Of a stretch of DNA of 5,549 nucleotides, positions 1-5,549 are shown in pieces. The notes below the pieces were generated by a model that was not told the origin of the DNA, searched no databases, and was given only the letters and a program-made list of their open reading frames with translations. How positions within the stretch are numbered: position 1 is the first letter of the stretch; every line of letters begins with the position of its first letter. The DNA is from Rhodothermales bacterium (GTDB taxonomy: Bacteria > Bacteroidota > Rhodothermia > Rhodothermales > VXPQ01). The translations under genes were made by a program, and so were the position numbers. The stretch covers positions 1 through 5,549 of the forward strand of contig JANQSQ010000623.1 in assembly GCA_028283985.1 (NCBI GenBank). Reading direction: 5' to 3'.

Positions 1-112
1 AAACCGGATAGATTGGGGGTACTGCTCCGACTGCCGCTATGCGCCCGCGGGTCAACGCAGAACGGGTAAAACAAACACATCAAGGATTGAAAAACATGCA
101 CGACACGACTGA
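1..112 (+). CDS. C-terminal end of a Fur/PerR-family metalloregulator (partial, 5' end outside window)
   Basis: An open frame enters from the left edge (first complete codon at 2-4) and ends at a TGA at 110-112, giving 36 residues. It begins NRIDWGYCSDCR (2-37) and continues as a basic, polar tail with no clear features. Many Fur and PerR proteins end in a short segment of the form I-x-x-(Y/W)-G-x-C-x-x-C, whose two cysteines belong to a structural zinc site; the visible GYCSDC fits that pattern. The position also fits: Fur-family genes (furA in mycobacteria, perR elsewhere) often sit directly upstream of katG and repress it. The stop lies 14 bases inside the preferred katG start, so the two would overlap and be translationally coupled. 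Only the motif, frame and context support this call, since the DNA-binding and sensing domains lie outside the window. The alternative is chance coding in a katG leader. Confidence 0.5.
   Translation, partial: NRIDWGYCSDCRYAPAGQRRTGKTNTSRIEKHARHD
82..86 (+). promoter_or_regulatory. Ribosome binding site of katG
   Basis: AAGGA lies nine bases before the ATG at 96, a normal Shine-Dalgarno spacing, and decides the start in favour of 96. The in-frame ATG at 39 has no comparable site. The in-frame ATG at 120 has GAGGA at 111-115 but only four bases of spacing. Confidence 0.55.
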
Positions 113-2312
113 GGACAAGATGCCGATCAATGGCAAGTGCCCCGTACTGGGCCACCGGCACACCGCGGTGGGCGCGATAGCGAATCACCATTGGTGGCCG
201 AATCAACTGAACCTGAAGACGCTCCACCAGAACTCCCCGTTGTCCGATCCCATGGGCGAGAAATTCAACTACGCCGAGGAATTCAGGACATTGGACCTGA
301 GTGCCGTGAAGAAGGACATCGAAGCGGTGATGACGACGTCCGAGGATTGGTGGCCGGCCGACTACGGCCATTACGGTCCGCTGTTCATCCGGATGGCGTG
401 GCACAGTGCGGGCACGTACCGCATTCACGACGGCCGCGGCGGCGGCGCTTCCGGCACGCAACGCTTCGCTCCTCTCAACAGTTGGCCCGACAACGCGAAT
501 CTCGACAAGGCGCGCCGGTTGCTCTGGCCGGTCAAACAGAAATATGGCCGGAAAATATCGTGGGCCGACCTGATGATCCTTGCGGGCAATTGCGCCCTGG
601 AGTCGATGGGACTCGAGACGTTCGGTTTCGCCGGCGGGCGCGAGGATGTCTGGGAGCCTGAAGAGGACATCTATTGGGGGCCCGAGACCGAGTGGCTCGG
701 CGACGAACGCTACAGCGGCGACAGGGAACTCGCAAACCCTTTCGGCGCGGTTCAGATGGGCCTCATCTACGTGAATCCGCAGGGCCCGAACGGCGAGCCG
801 GATCCGGTTGGCGCCGGCAGGGACATCCGAGAGACGTTCAGTCGGATGGCGATGAACGACGAGGAAACGGTGGCCCTCATCGCCGGAGGGCACACCTTCG
901 GCAAGACCCACGGCGCCGCCGAGGAAGCCCGGTACGTCGGTCCCGAGCCCGAAGGCGCCGCTATCGTGGAGCAGGGCCTCGGCTGGAAAAACGCCTTCGG
1001 CAACGGCAAGGCCGGCGACGCGATTACGAGCGGGCTGGAGGGCGCCTGGACGCCCACTCCGGTGACCTGGGACAACAGCTTCTTCGAGACCCTGTTCGGC
1101 TACGAGTGGGAGCTGACCAGGAGCCCCGCGGGGGCCTATCAATGGATTCCGGCGGACTCCGGCGGCACGGACACGGTGCCGGATGCCCACGATCCGTCGA
1201 AGAAGCACACCCCTGTCATGCTGACGACGGACCTCGCACTGAGGATGGACCCGATCTATGAACCGATTTCGAGGCATTTTCTCGAGAATCCGGACGAGTT
1301 CGCGGATGCCTTCGCCAGAGCGTGGTACAAGCTGACGCACCGCGACATGGGCCCGATCTCGCGATACCTCGGCCCGGAGGTTCCCGATGAGCAACTCTTG
1401 TGGCAAGACCCGGTGCCTGCCGTCGATCATGCGTTGATCGATGCGCAGGACATCGCCGCGCTCAAGAGCAGGATCCTCGAGTCCGGACTGTCTATTTCCC
1501 AACTGGTCTCGACCGCCTGGGCGTCTGCCTCGACATTCCGCGGCAGCGACAAGCGCGGCGGGGCAAACGGGGCGCGCATTCGCCTCGCACCGCAAAAAGA
1601 CTGGGAAGTGAACCAGCCGGCCCAACTGGAGACCGTACTGGGAGTCCTGGAGGATATCCGGAAAAATTTCAACAGGGCGCAGTCCGACGGGAAGAAGGTC
1701 TCGCTCGCAGACCTGATCGTTCTGGGCGGGTGCGCGGCCGTTGAGTTGGCTGCGAAGCATGCCGGACACGACGTGCAGGTACCTTTCTCTCCGGGGCGCG
1801 CCGACGCGCTACAGGAACAAACGGACGTGGACTCGTTCGCCGTGCTGGAGCCGACCGCGGACGGGTTCCGCAACTACCTCGGGAACGGACACGGCCGTTC
1901 CGCCGAAGAGTTGTTGGTGGACCGGGCGCAGTTGTTGACCCTGACCGCCCCCGAGATGGCGGTGCTGGTCGGGGGCTTGCGCGTCCTGAACGCAAATGTC
2001 GGACAGTCCGAACATGGCGTCTTCACGAAGCGGCCCGAGACGTTGACCAATGATTTCTTCGTTAACCTGCTGGACATGAATACGGCGTGGCAGGCGTCCT
2101 CTGCGTCCGAGCACACATTCGAGGGACACGATCGCGAGACGGGCGAGCTCAAGTGGACCGGTACCGCCGCCGATCTCGTCTTCGGTTCGAACTCCCAGCT
2201 CCGCGCCATCGCGGAAGTCTATGCATGCGACGATGCGCAGCAGGCATTTGTGCGCGACTTTGCAGCCGCGTGGAACAAGGTGATGAATCTCGATCGTTTC
2301 GACCTGACTTGA
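96..2312 (+). CDS. katG: Catalase-peroxidase KatG
   Basis: Complete 738-residue bifunctional heme catalase-peroxidase, the usual KatG length, which removes hydrogen peroxide by dismutation or by oxidising organic donors. The N-terminal catalytic domain (about 30-430) carries the distal triad Arg99, Trp102 and His103 in RMAWHSAGTYR. It also has the Trp102-Tyr225-Met251 set that forms the KatG-specific covalent adduct (Tyr in GLIYVNP, Met in RMAMNDEE). The proximal heme ligand is His266 in GGHTFGKTHG, hydrogen-bonded with Trp318 and Asp379; the mobile Arg416 is in THRDMGP. Ser312 matches the position of Ser315 in the Mycobacterium tuberculosis enzyme. The C-terminal, heme-free duplicate domain (about 440-738) runs through GSDKRGGANG to the characteristic end VMNLDRFDLT. 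No signal peptide is seen, so it is probably cytoplasmic. I chose ATG 96 for its AAGGA; ATG 39 would add 19 unsupported residues and ATG 120 is possible. All key residues are intact. A Fur/PerR-like frame overlapping its start suggests peroxide or iron control. Confidence 0.98.
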   Translation: MHDTTEDKMPINGKCPVLGHRHTAVGAIANHHWWPNQLNLKTLHQNSPLSDPMGEKFNYAEEFRTLDLSAVKKDIEAVMTTSEDWWPADYGHYGPLFIRMAWHSAGTYRIHDGRGGGASGTQRFAPLNSWPDNANLDKARRLLWPVKQKYGRKISWADLMILAGNCALESMGLETFGFAGGREDVWEPEEDIYWGPETEWLGDERYSGDRELANPFGAVQMGLIYVNPQGPNGEPDPVGAGRDIRETFSRMAMNDEETVALIAGGHTFGKTHGAAEEARYVGPEPEGAAIVEQGLGWKNAFGNGKAGDAITSGLEGAWTPTPVTWDNSFFETLFGYEWELTRSPAGAYQWIPADSGGTDTVPDAHDPSKKHTPVMLTTDLALRMDPIYEPISRHFLENPDEFADAFARAWYKLTHRDMGPISRYLGPEVPDEQLLWQDPVPAVDHALIDAQDIAALKSRILESGLSISQLVSTAWASASTFRGSDKRGGANGARIRLAPQKDWEVNQPAQLETVLGVLEDIRKNFNRAQSDGKKVSLADLIVLGGCAAVELAAKHAGHDVQVPFSPGRADALQEQTDVDSFAVLEPTADGFRNYLGNGHGRSAEELLVDRAQLLTLTAPEMAVLVGGLRVLNANVGQSEHGVFTKRPETLTNDFFVNLLDMNTAWQASSASEHTFEGHDRETGELKWTGTAADLVFGSNSQLRAIAEVYACDDAQQAFVRDFAAAWNKVMNLDRFDLT

Positions 2313-2326
2313 GCCAACGGCCTGCC

Positions 2327-2352
2327 CGAAACCGGATCCCAATCCTGTTTCG
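2327..2352 (+). repeat. Stem-loop between katG and sua5
   Basis: CGAAAC (2327-2332) pairs with GTTTCG (2347-2352), and GGAT (2334-2337) with ATCC (2342-2345). A single C/T mismatch separates the two helices and a four-base loop CCCA closes the structure, giving ten base pairs in 26 bases. It begins 14 bases after the katG stop and ends 11 bases before the Sua5 ATG. There is no T-run after it, so it is not a classic intrinsic terminator. It could be a weak terminator, an mRNA 3'-end stabiliser, or a structure that restricts ribosome access to sua5. Confidence 0.5.
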
Positions 2353-2363
2353 TATGCCTCCCC

Positions 2364-3350
2364 ATGAAGACCATCGTCACTGATTCTCCCGAGGAAGCCG
2401 CTTCGTTCATCCTGTCCGGCGAAACCGCCGCTTTTCCCACCGAAACGGTATACGGGCTGGGGGCGGACGCCTTCAACGCGGCAGCGGTTCGGAAGATATT
2501 CGAGGCCAAGGGGCGGCCCGTGGACAATCCGCTTATCGCGCATATTGCGGATGTTGGAGAGATGGGTCGGGTAGCCGACTTCTCGCCAAAGACCGCTCAG
2601 CATCTCGCAGAACGCTTTTTTCCGGGGCCGCTGACTCTTGTGCTCCCAAAACGTCGGGATGTGCCTCCTGTGGTTACTGCGGGCCTCGACACGATCGCTG
2701 TCCGTGCACCGGAGAACGAAGCGGCCCGGACGTTTCTACGGGCGTGCGCCTGCCCCGTAGCGGCGCCGTCGGCCAATCGTTCGGGGCGGCCAAGCTCTAC
2801 CACCTGGCAGGCCGTACTGGAAGACCTGGACGGGCGAATTCCCTGTGTGCTTCGGGGCGAGCCGTCGATTGTCGGGCTGGAATCGACGGTCATCGACTGT
2901 ACAACGGATATTCCTCGCGTATTACGGTCCGGAGGCGTATCCCTGGAGGCGCTCCGCGAAGTGGTTCCGGATATGCAAGGGCCTCAGGATCATCCGGGAG
3001 GCGTGCCGCGAAGCCCCGGCCTGCGTCACCGGCATTACGCGCCGGCGGCCCGTGTGGTGCTGGTCGATAAGGCGCCCTCCATTCCACCCCATAAAAAGGC
3101 GGGATATATCGGGATGGAATCCCCCGGAGAAGGTACGGGGACCGCTCCCGGCAGGCATTGGCGCCTCGTGGAGCAGGTCGCTACACCCCAAGCGTACGCA
3201 CACCATCTCTTTGATTTCATGCGGCGCTGTGACGCGGCAGGCGTGGAAATTATCTATTGCCAGACCGTGGAACCGACCGGGATCGGGACTGCCATTATGG
3301 ACCGCCTGCAACGGGCGGCAAAAGGAAGTACGGGAAGGCGCCGTTCGTGA
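2364..3350 (+). CDS. L-threonylcarbamoyladenylate synthase, Sua5 type
   Basis: Complete 328-residue protein that makes threonylcarbamoyl-AMP from threonine, bicarbonate and ATP. This is the first step of the t6A modification at position 37 of ANN-decoding tRNAs; TsaD with its partners then transfers the group. The YrdC-like catalytic domain (about 5-200) has FPTETVYGLGADA (24-36), KGRPVDNPL (49-57), PGPLTL (87-92), APSANRSGRPS (134-144), GLESTVID (171-178) and LRSGG (187-191). The linker SPGLRHRHYAP (217-227) is the signature of the long Sua5 form and threads toward the active site. A smaller C-terminal Sua5 domain follows (about 228-328), ending in TGIGTAIMDRLQRAA. The length separates it from the short TsaC/YrdC form (about 190 residues). 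ATG 2364 is the first Met in frame and starts the domain correctly, but no good Shine-Dalgarno precedes it. It lies 51 bases after katG, separated by a stem-loop. The function is independent of KatG; co-transcription is possible. The gene is usually called sua5, tsaC or ywlC. Confidence 0.95.
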   Translation: MKTIVTDSPEEAASFILSGETAAFPTETVYGLGADAFNAAAVRKIFEAKGRPVDNPLIAHIADVGEMGRVADFSPKTAQHLAERFFPGPLTLVLPKRRDVPPVVTAGLDTIAVRAPENEAARTFLRACACPVAAPSANRSGRPSSTTWQAVLEDLDGRIPCVLRGEPSIVGLESTVIDCTTDIPRVLRSGGVSLEALREVVPDMQGPQDHPGGVPRSPGLRHRHYAPAARVVLVDKAPSIPPHKKAGYIGMESPGEGTGTAPGRHWRLVEQVATPQAYAHHLFDFMRRCDAAGVEIIYCQTVEPTGIGTAIMDRLQRAAKGSTGRRRS

Positions 3351-3353
3351 AAT

Positions 3354-3382
3354 GGAGGAGTGCATCCCCTACCCACTCCTCC
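3354..3382. terminator. Candidate bidirectional terminator at the convergent junction
   Basis: GGAGGAGTG (3354-3362) and CACTCCTCC (3374-3382) form a perfect nine-base-pair inverted repeat with an 11-base loop. It starts four bases after the sua5 stop and includes the stop codon of the leftward TMEM220-like gene (3369-3371) in its loop. The place between two converging stops is where a shared terminator is expected. Neither side has a clear T-run: after the stem on the + strand comes an A-rich stretch, and on the - strand only ATTTCAC. It may therefore be a 3'-end stabilising or Rho-assisted structure. Confidence 0.45.
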
Positions 3383-3680
3383 TGTACAACACAAAAATCC
3401 AGCCGGCGCAGATGAGGAGGCCGTATGCTTCCCGGGCTACTTCCGAAAACGCCCCTTCGCCAGCGGCTATGAGACCTCCGAGGAGAATCACCGCCCAGAC
3501 GACGCACAGCGCCATATAGGCCAGGGCAAGCGGCCGGGGAAATCGCCCCAATGCGAAGAGGATGCAGTGAATGGCGGCTGCGCCGTATACCCCTGCCCAG
3601 GCCAGCGCATCCGGGTCATTGTGCTGAAATGCCCCCCAGGCGACGAAAAACAGCAGGGCAACCGCATTGGCGATCCGCAT
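3369..3680 (-). CDS. Small four-helix membrane protein, TMEM220 family
   Basis: A 103-residue hydrophobic protein with four likely membrane segments at about 3-18, 27-44, 50-70 and 85-99. Directly after the first helix comes QHNDPDALAWAGVYG (19-33), and the fourth is preceded by SEVAREAYGLLI (79-90). The NDPD...W...YG motif in the first loop and the acidic RE..GLL motif before the last helix match the transmembrane family 220 (TMEM220) proteins of bacteria and animals. The biochemical role of this family is unknown, so none is assigned. The ATG at 3680 lies three bases after the stop of the upstream isomerase gene, so translation is probably coupled by ribosome re-initiation. An AAGGA is present but about 16 bases away, inside the isomerase gene. 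The stop codon (TAG) sits in the loop of an inverted repeat shared with the converging sua5. The protein is shorter than the human member, but bacterial members are typically about this size. Confidence 0.85.
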   Translation of the reverse strand: MRIANAVALLFFVAWGAFQHNDPDALAWAGVYGAAAIHCILFALGRFPRPLALAYMALCVVWAVILLGGLIAAGEGAFSEVAREAYGLLICAGWIFVLYRRSG

Positions 3681-3683
3681 GAA

Positions 3684-4694
3684 TCAGGCCTGTTCGTCCT
3701 TGGAGAAAGCGGAGTCGAACGCTGCGCCGGGTTGCTCGAAATCGATATCCTTTGTGAAAGCGCATGCCTCGGCGGCGCCCTGCTCCCTTTCCATGCCGCT
3801 GTCCTCCCATTCGATGCTGAGCGGCCCCTGGTAGCCAATTCGGTTCAGCGCCCGGATGATCTCCTCGAAATTGATCGCTCCGCGGCCTACCGAACGAAAA
3901 TCCCAGTACCGGTCCGGATGCCCGAAATCGAGATGCCCTCCGAACACGCCGCCTGCGGTGGGCGTCTCCGACCACCACACGTCCTTGATATGCGCATGGT
4001 AGATGCGATCCGGGAACGCATCGATGAAGCGGACATAATCCACGCCCTGGTACCCGAGGTGGCTGGGGTCGTAGTTGAACCCGAAGGCCTCCCTGTTATC
4101 CAATGCGTCGAGCGCGCGCCGGGAGCTGGAGATGTCGAAAGCGATTTCCGTAGGATGAACCTCCAGCGCGAACCGGACGCCCTCCTCGTCGAAAACATCC
4201 AGAATCGGGTTGAACCGATTGGCGAAATCCTCATATCCCTTGTCGATCATGCCCGGCTTGTTGGGCGGAAAAGAATAGAGCAGGCGCCAGATGGAGCTTC
4301 CGGTAAAACCGTTCACGACCGGCACGCCGAGTCTGGCGGCCGCCCGGGCCGTATTCGCAAGTTCTTCTGCGGCGCGCGCGCGCACGCCTTCCGGATCGCC
4401 GTCTCCCCAGACAGATGGAGGCAGAATGGCTTCGTGGCGCTCGTCGATGAGGTCGCACACCGCCTGACCGACCAGATGATTGCTGATGGCCCAGACTTTC
4501 AGCCCGTATTTCGCAAGCAGATCGTGCCGGCCCTGACAATAGCCGTCGTCCGCCAATGCCTTGTCCACCTCGAAATGATCCCCCCAACAGGCCAGCTCGA
4601 GGCCGTCGTAGCCCCACCCCGAAGCTTTCTCTGCGAGCGTTTCCAGGGGCAGATCGGCCCACTGCCCCGTAAATAAAGTAACCGGTCGTGCCAT
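3684..4694 (-). CDS. Sugar phosphate isomerase/epimerase family protein (xylose isomerase-like TIM barrel)
   Basis: Complete 336-residue protein of the AP-endonuclease-2/xylose isomerase-like TIM-barrel superfamily. These enzymes use a divalent metal to interconvert or epimerise sugars and related polyols; the substrate cannot be read from the sequence. The N-terminal strand region has LFTGQWADLPLE (7-18) and GYDGLELACWGDHFEV (28-43). Likely metal-site residues are Glu178 in ALEVHP, Asp209 and His212 in NYDPSHLGYQG, His235 in YHAHIKDVWW and Glu295 in LSIEWED, the usual Glu/Asp/His/Glu order. The tail from about 310 is less typical. No signal peptide or Tat motif is evident, so it is probably cytoplasmic. 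I chose ATG 4694 because the barrel begins there. The open frame continues upstream to 4940, but those 82 residues look non-coding. No convincing Shine-Dalgarno precedes 4694, so the start is less certain than the fold. It is the first gene of a two-gene unit with the TMEM220-like gene, three bases apart. Confidence 0.93.
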   Translation of the reverse strand: MARPVTLFTGQWADLPLETLAEKASGWGYDGLELACWGDHFEVDKALADDGYCQGRHDLLAKYGLKVWAISNHLVGQAVCDLIDERHEAILPPSVWGDGDPEGVRARAAEELANTARAAARLGVPVVNGFTGSSIWRLLYSFPPNKPGMIDKGYEDFANRFNPILDVFDEEGVRFALEVHPTEIAFDISSSRRALDALDNREAFGFNYDPSHLGYQGVDYVRFIDAFPDRIYHAHIKDVWWSETPTAGGVFGGHLDFGHPDRYWDFRSVGRGAINFEEIIRALNRIGYQGPLSIEWEDSGMEREQGAAEACAFTKDIDFEQPGAAFDSAFSKDEQA

Positions 4695-4729
4695 GATGCA
4701 ATAAGGTGTTTTCGGTCGATAATTGTTGC

Positions 4730-4758
4730 GGTATACGGACTTCGTGGAAGGGTAGAAA
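4730..4758 (-). promoter_or_regulatory. Weak candidate promoter of the isomerase-TMEM220 unit
   Basis: Read leftward, TTTCTA (4758-4753) and TATACC (4735-4730) are 17 bases apart, the optimal spacing for a sigma-70-type promoter, 35 bases upstream of the ATG. The match is only partial (3 of 6 and 4 of 6 to the E. coli consensus), and consensus use in this organism is unknown. The -35 part overlaps the palindrome at 4751-4764. Confidence 0.2.
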
Positions 4759-4764
4759 CCTACC
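4751..4764. repeat. Short perfect inverted repeat upstream of the isomerase gene
   Basis: GGTAG (4751-4755) and CTACC (4760-4764) form a perfect five-base inverted repeat with the spacer AAAC. It lies 56 bases before the isomerase ATG and overlaps the candidate -35 element, so it could be a repressor operator or a small leader hairpin. At five bases per arm, chance is also plausible. Confidence 0.25.
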
Positions 4765-4936
4765 GATAACGCAAGAAAAGAAAAACGTCTGAACCCGACG
4801 CCTCCTTCATCGAATCTTCGCAACGCACATACCCCCTCTTTGTCATCCGTATGCGCCCTTTCGTTCACCCCGCACCGGCCCAAACCCTTCTCGCACGGCA
4901 TATGCTCAGACGAATGTCCACTACCCCCCAAGCTAC

Positions 4937-4967
4937 GCATTGCCGGATTTTTTGCGTTTGGCGATGC
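4937..4967. repeat. Imperfect stem-loop downstream of the spoIID-like gene
   Basis: GCATTGCC (4937-4944) and GGCGATGC (4960-4967) pair over eight positions. As + strand RNA all pair, with one U-G wobble; as - strand RNA there is one C/A mismatch. The loop is 15 bases and contains the T6/A6 run. It lies about 40 bases beyond the spoIID stop, where a transcript end would be expected. There is no U-run after the stem on the - strand, so a terminator role is doubtful. Confidence 0.25.
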
Positions 4968-5007
4968 CGTTTCACAGAAGCAATACAGGGTATCCGGTTA
5001 CGGGGCG

Positions 5008-5549
5008 TTACCAGCCAACCCTGCGTTTTTGCGGCTGTGGGCGGGTGTTTGCGGGGGTTTCCGGATTCTCCCTTTCCGAAACCGTCTCGACGGGCGGCGA
5101 CAGACTCTCTTCGACCGCCGTCTCGGCAGGCGCTTGCCCTGCAATGACGCCGGACGGATACCGGGTTGCCGCATCCGTATCCTCAAGACGGGATAGCGTA
5201 GTACCCGTATAGTAGAAATCCAGAATCTCCTTGTAAGACATGCCGCGCTTCGCCATATCGTGCGCGCCCCATTGGCTCAGCCCGACGCCGTGGCCGTATC
5301 CCTGTCCGGTAAAGATGTATTCGTCGCCTTGCCGCTCGGCGTCGAACCGCATGCTGCGGAGCGACCGCGGCCCGAAATGCCAGATGACGACGAGGCGGAA
5401 CTCGTTTCCGGTGACGGAACGCCGCTGCCCGTTCTGCATGAGCAGGGAAACCGAAGCGATCCGGCCATCCGGACTGCGCCGGTCCAGCAGGAACCCGACA
5501 ACTTCCCCGCCGAATTTTTTGCCCAGTTCGGCGAGCAGCTTCTGGCGCG
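5008..5549 (-). CDS. SpoIID/LytB domain-containing protein (partial, N-terminus outside window)
   Basis: The C-terminal 179 residues are visible, from the right edge to a TAA at 5010-5008. The frame is open through the edge, so the internal Met at 5439 is not the start. Visible residues 1-120 are the last part of a SpoIID domain: SPDGRIASVSL (25-35), VTGNEFR (45-51), LRSMRFDA (63-70), the hallmark GQGYGHGVGLSQWGA (81-95) and MSYKEILDFYYTGTTL (103-118). SpoIID proteins are lytic transglycosylases that cut peptidoglycan stripped of side peptides, and LytB is a related amidase enhancer. The catalytic Glu lies earlier in the domain and is not visible, so activity cannot be judged. Residues 120-179 are a low-complexity tail rich in Pro, Glu, Thr and Ala, ending in a basic PQKRRVGW, and resemble no domain I know. 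SpoIID-like proteins also occur in many bacteria that do not sporulate, where they probably act on envelope peptidoglycan. Confidence 0.92.
   Translation of the reverse strand, partial: RQKLLAELGKKFGGEVVGFLLDRRSPDGRIASVSLLMQNGQRRSVTGNEFRLVVIWHFGPRSLRSMRFDAERQGDEYIFTGQGYGHGVGLSQWGAHDMAKRGMSYKEILDFYYTGTTLSRLEDTDAATRYPSGVIAGQAPAETAVEESLSPPVETVSERENPETPANTRPQPQKRRVGW

Larger units (their letters stand above)
4695..5007. other. Intergenic stretch, no gene seen
   Basis: These 313 bases lie between two leftward genes: the spoIID-like gene ends at 5008 and the isomerase starts at 4694. Open frames here (for example + strand from 4840 or 4940, and the upstream extension of the isomerase frame) lack recognisable protein motifs or ribosome sites and run into other genes. 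The stretch should hold the spoIID transcript end and the isomerase promoter. I see only a weak promoter candidate, a short palindrome at 4751-4764 and an imperfect stem at 4937-4967. Confidence 0.6.

Noticed and set aside
13..43. Possible katG promoter (TTGGGG, 17 bases on to GCTATG or TATGCG).
   Set aside because: The match is poor and the stretch is better explained as the coding end of a Fur/PerR-like gene.
1809..2603. 264-codon open frame on the - strand.
   Set aside because: It is antisense to the end of katG and the start of sua5, both of which have full family motifs; its translation resembles nothing.
3360..4676. Long open frame of 438 codons on the + strand, beginning with a GTG next to GGAGGA.
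   Set aside because: It is antisense to two well-supported genes, has no recognisable motif, and the GGAGGA directly abuts the GTG with no spacing. That GGAGGA is explained as an arm of the convergent-junction inverted repeat. Long antisense frames are common in GC-rich DNA.
4695..4940. N-terminal extension of the isomerase frame to an ATG at 4940.
   Set aside because: The added 82 residues have no fold or signal-peptide character, while the barrel's first strand begins right after ATG 4694.
4840..5212. Small + strand frames of about 90-118 codons.
   Set aside because: They overlap the spoIID-like coding region in antisense and lack motifs and ribosome sites.
1..5549. Search for mobile elements, CRISPR arrays, tRNA or rRNA genes and toxin-antitoxin pairs.
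   Set aside because: No transposase or integrase motifs, no regularly spaced repeats, no cloverleaf-like sequence and no small paired frames were seen.

Overview
The window is a GC-rich (roughly 60% by eye), densely coded bacterial chromosome segment holding ordinary housekeeping and stress genes. I see no mobile element, CRISPR array, RNA gene or clearly new multi-gene system. The gene mix (a catalase-peroxidase, a long-form Sua5, a small TMEM220-like membrane protein beside a TIM-barrel sugar-phosphate isomerase/epimerase, and a SpoIID/LytB-domain protein with nothing else related to sporulation), together with mostly weak Shine-Dalgarno sequences, would suit a Gram-negative lineage such as the Rhodothermia/Balneolota side of Bacteroidota. 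That placement is a guess. KatG itself is also very close to actinobacterial-type KatG, so it does not settle the question.

Layout from the left. Positions 1-112 (+) appear to hold the last 36 codons of a Fur/PerR-family regulator, recognisable only by a C-terminal Gly-Tyr-Cys-x-x-Cys motif. Its stop codon overlaps the start of the next gene. Positions 96-2312 (+) encode a complete bifunctional catalase-peroxidase, KatG. A 51-base gap containing a strong stem-loop leads to 2364-3350 (+), a complete Sua5-type threonylcarbamoyl-AMP synthase. Its stop faces the stop of a leftward unit across 18 bases, and a perfect 9-bp inverted repeat spans this junction. The leftward unit has a sugar-phosphate isomerase/epimerase-like protein (4694-3684) followed, after three bases, by a four-helix TMEM220-family membrane protein (3680-3369). 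A gene-poor stretch (4695-5007) carries only weak candidate signals. The right edge cuts a leftward SpoIID/LytB-domain gene (stop at 5008; its 5' end lies beyond the window).

How the genes may work together. The Fur/PerR-like tail followed by katG resembles the well-known pairing of a peroxide- or metal-sensing repressor with the peroxidase it controls. sua5 (tRNA t6A37 synthesis) could be read through from katG, but the hairpin between them suggests partial uncoupling. The isomerase and TMEM220 genes are spaced as a translationally coupled pair. The spoIID-like gene is a separate cell-envelope function.
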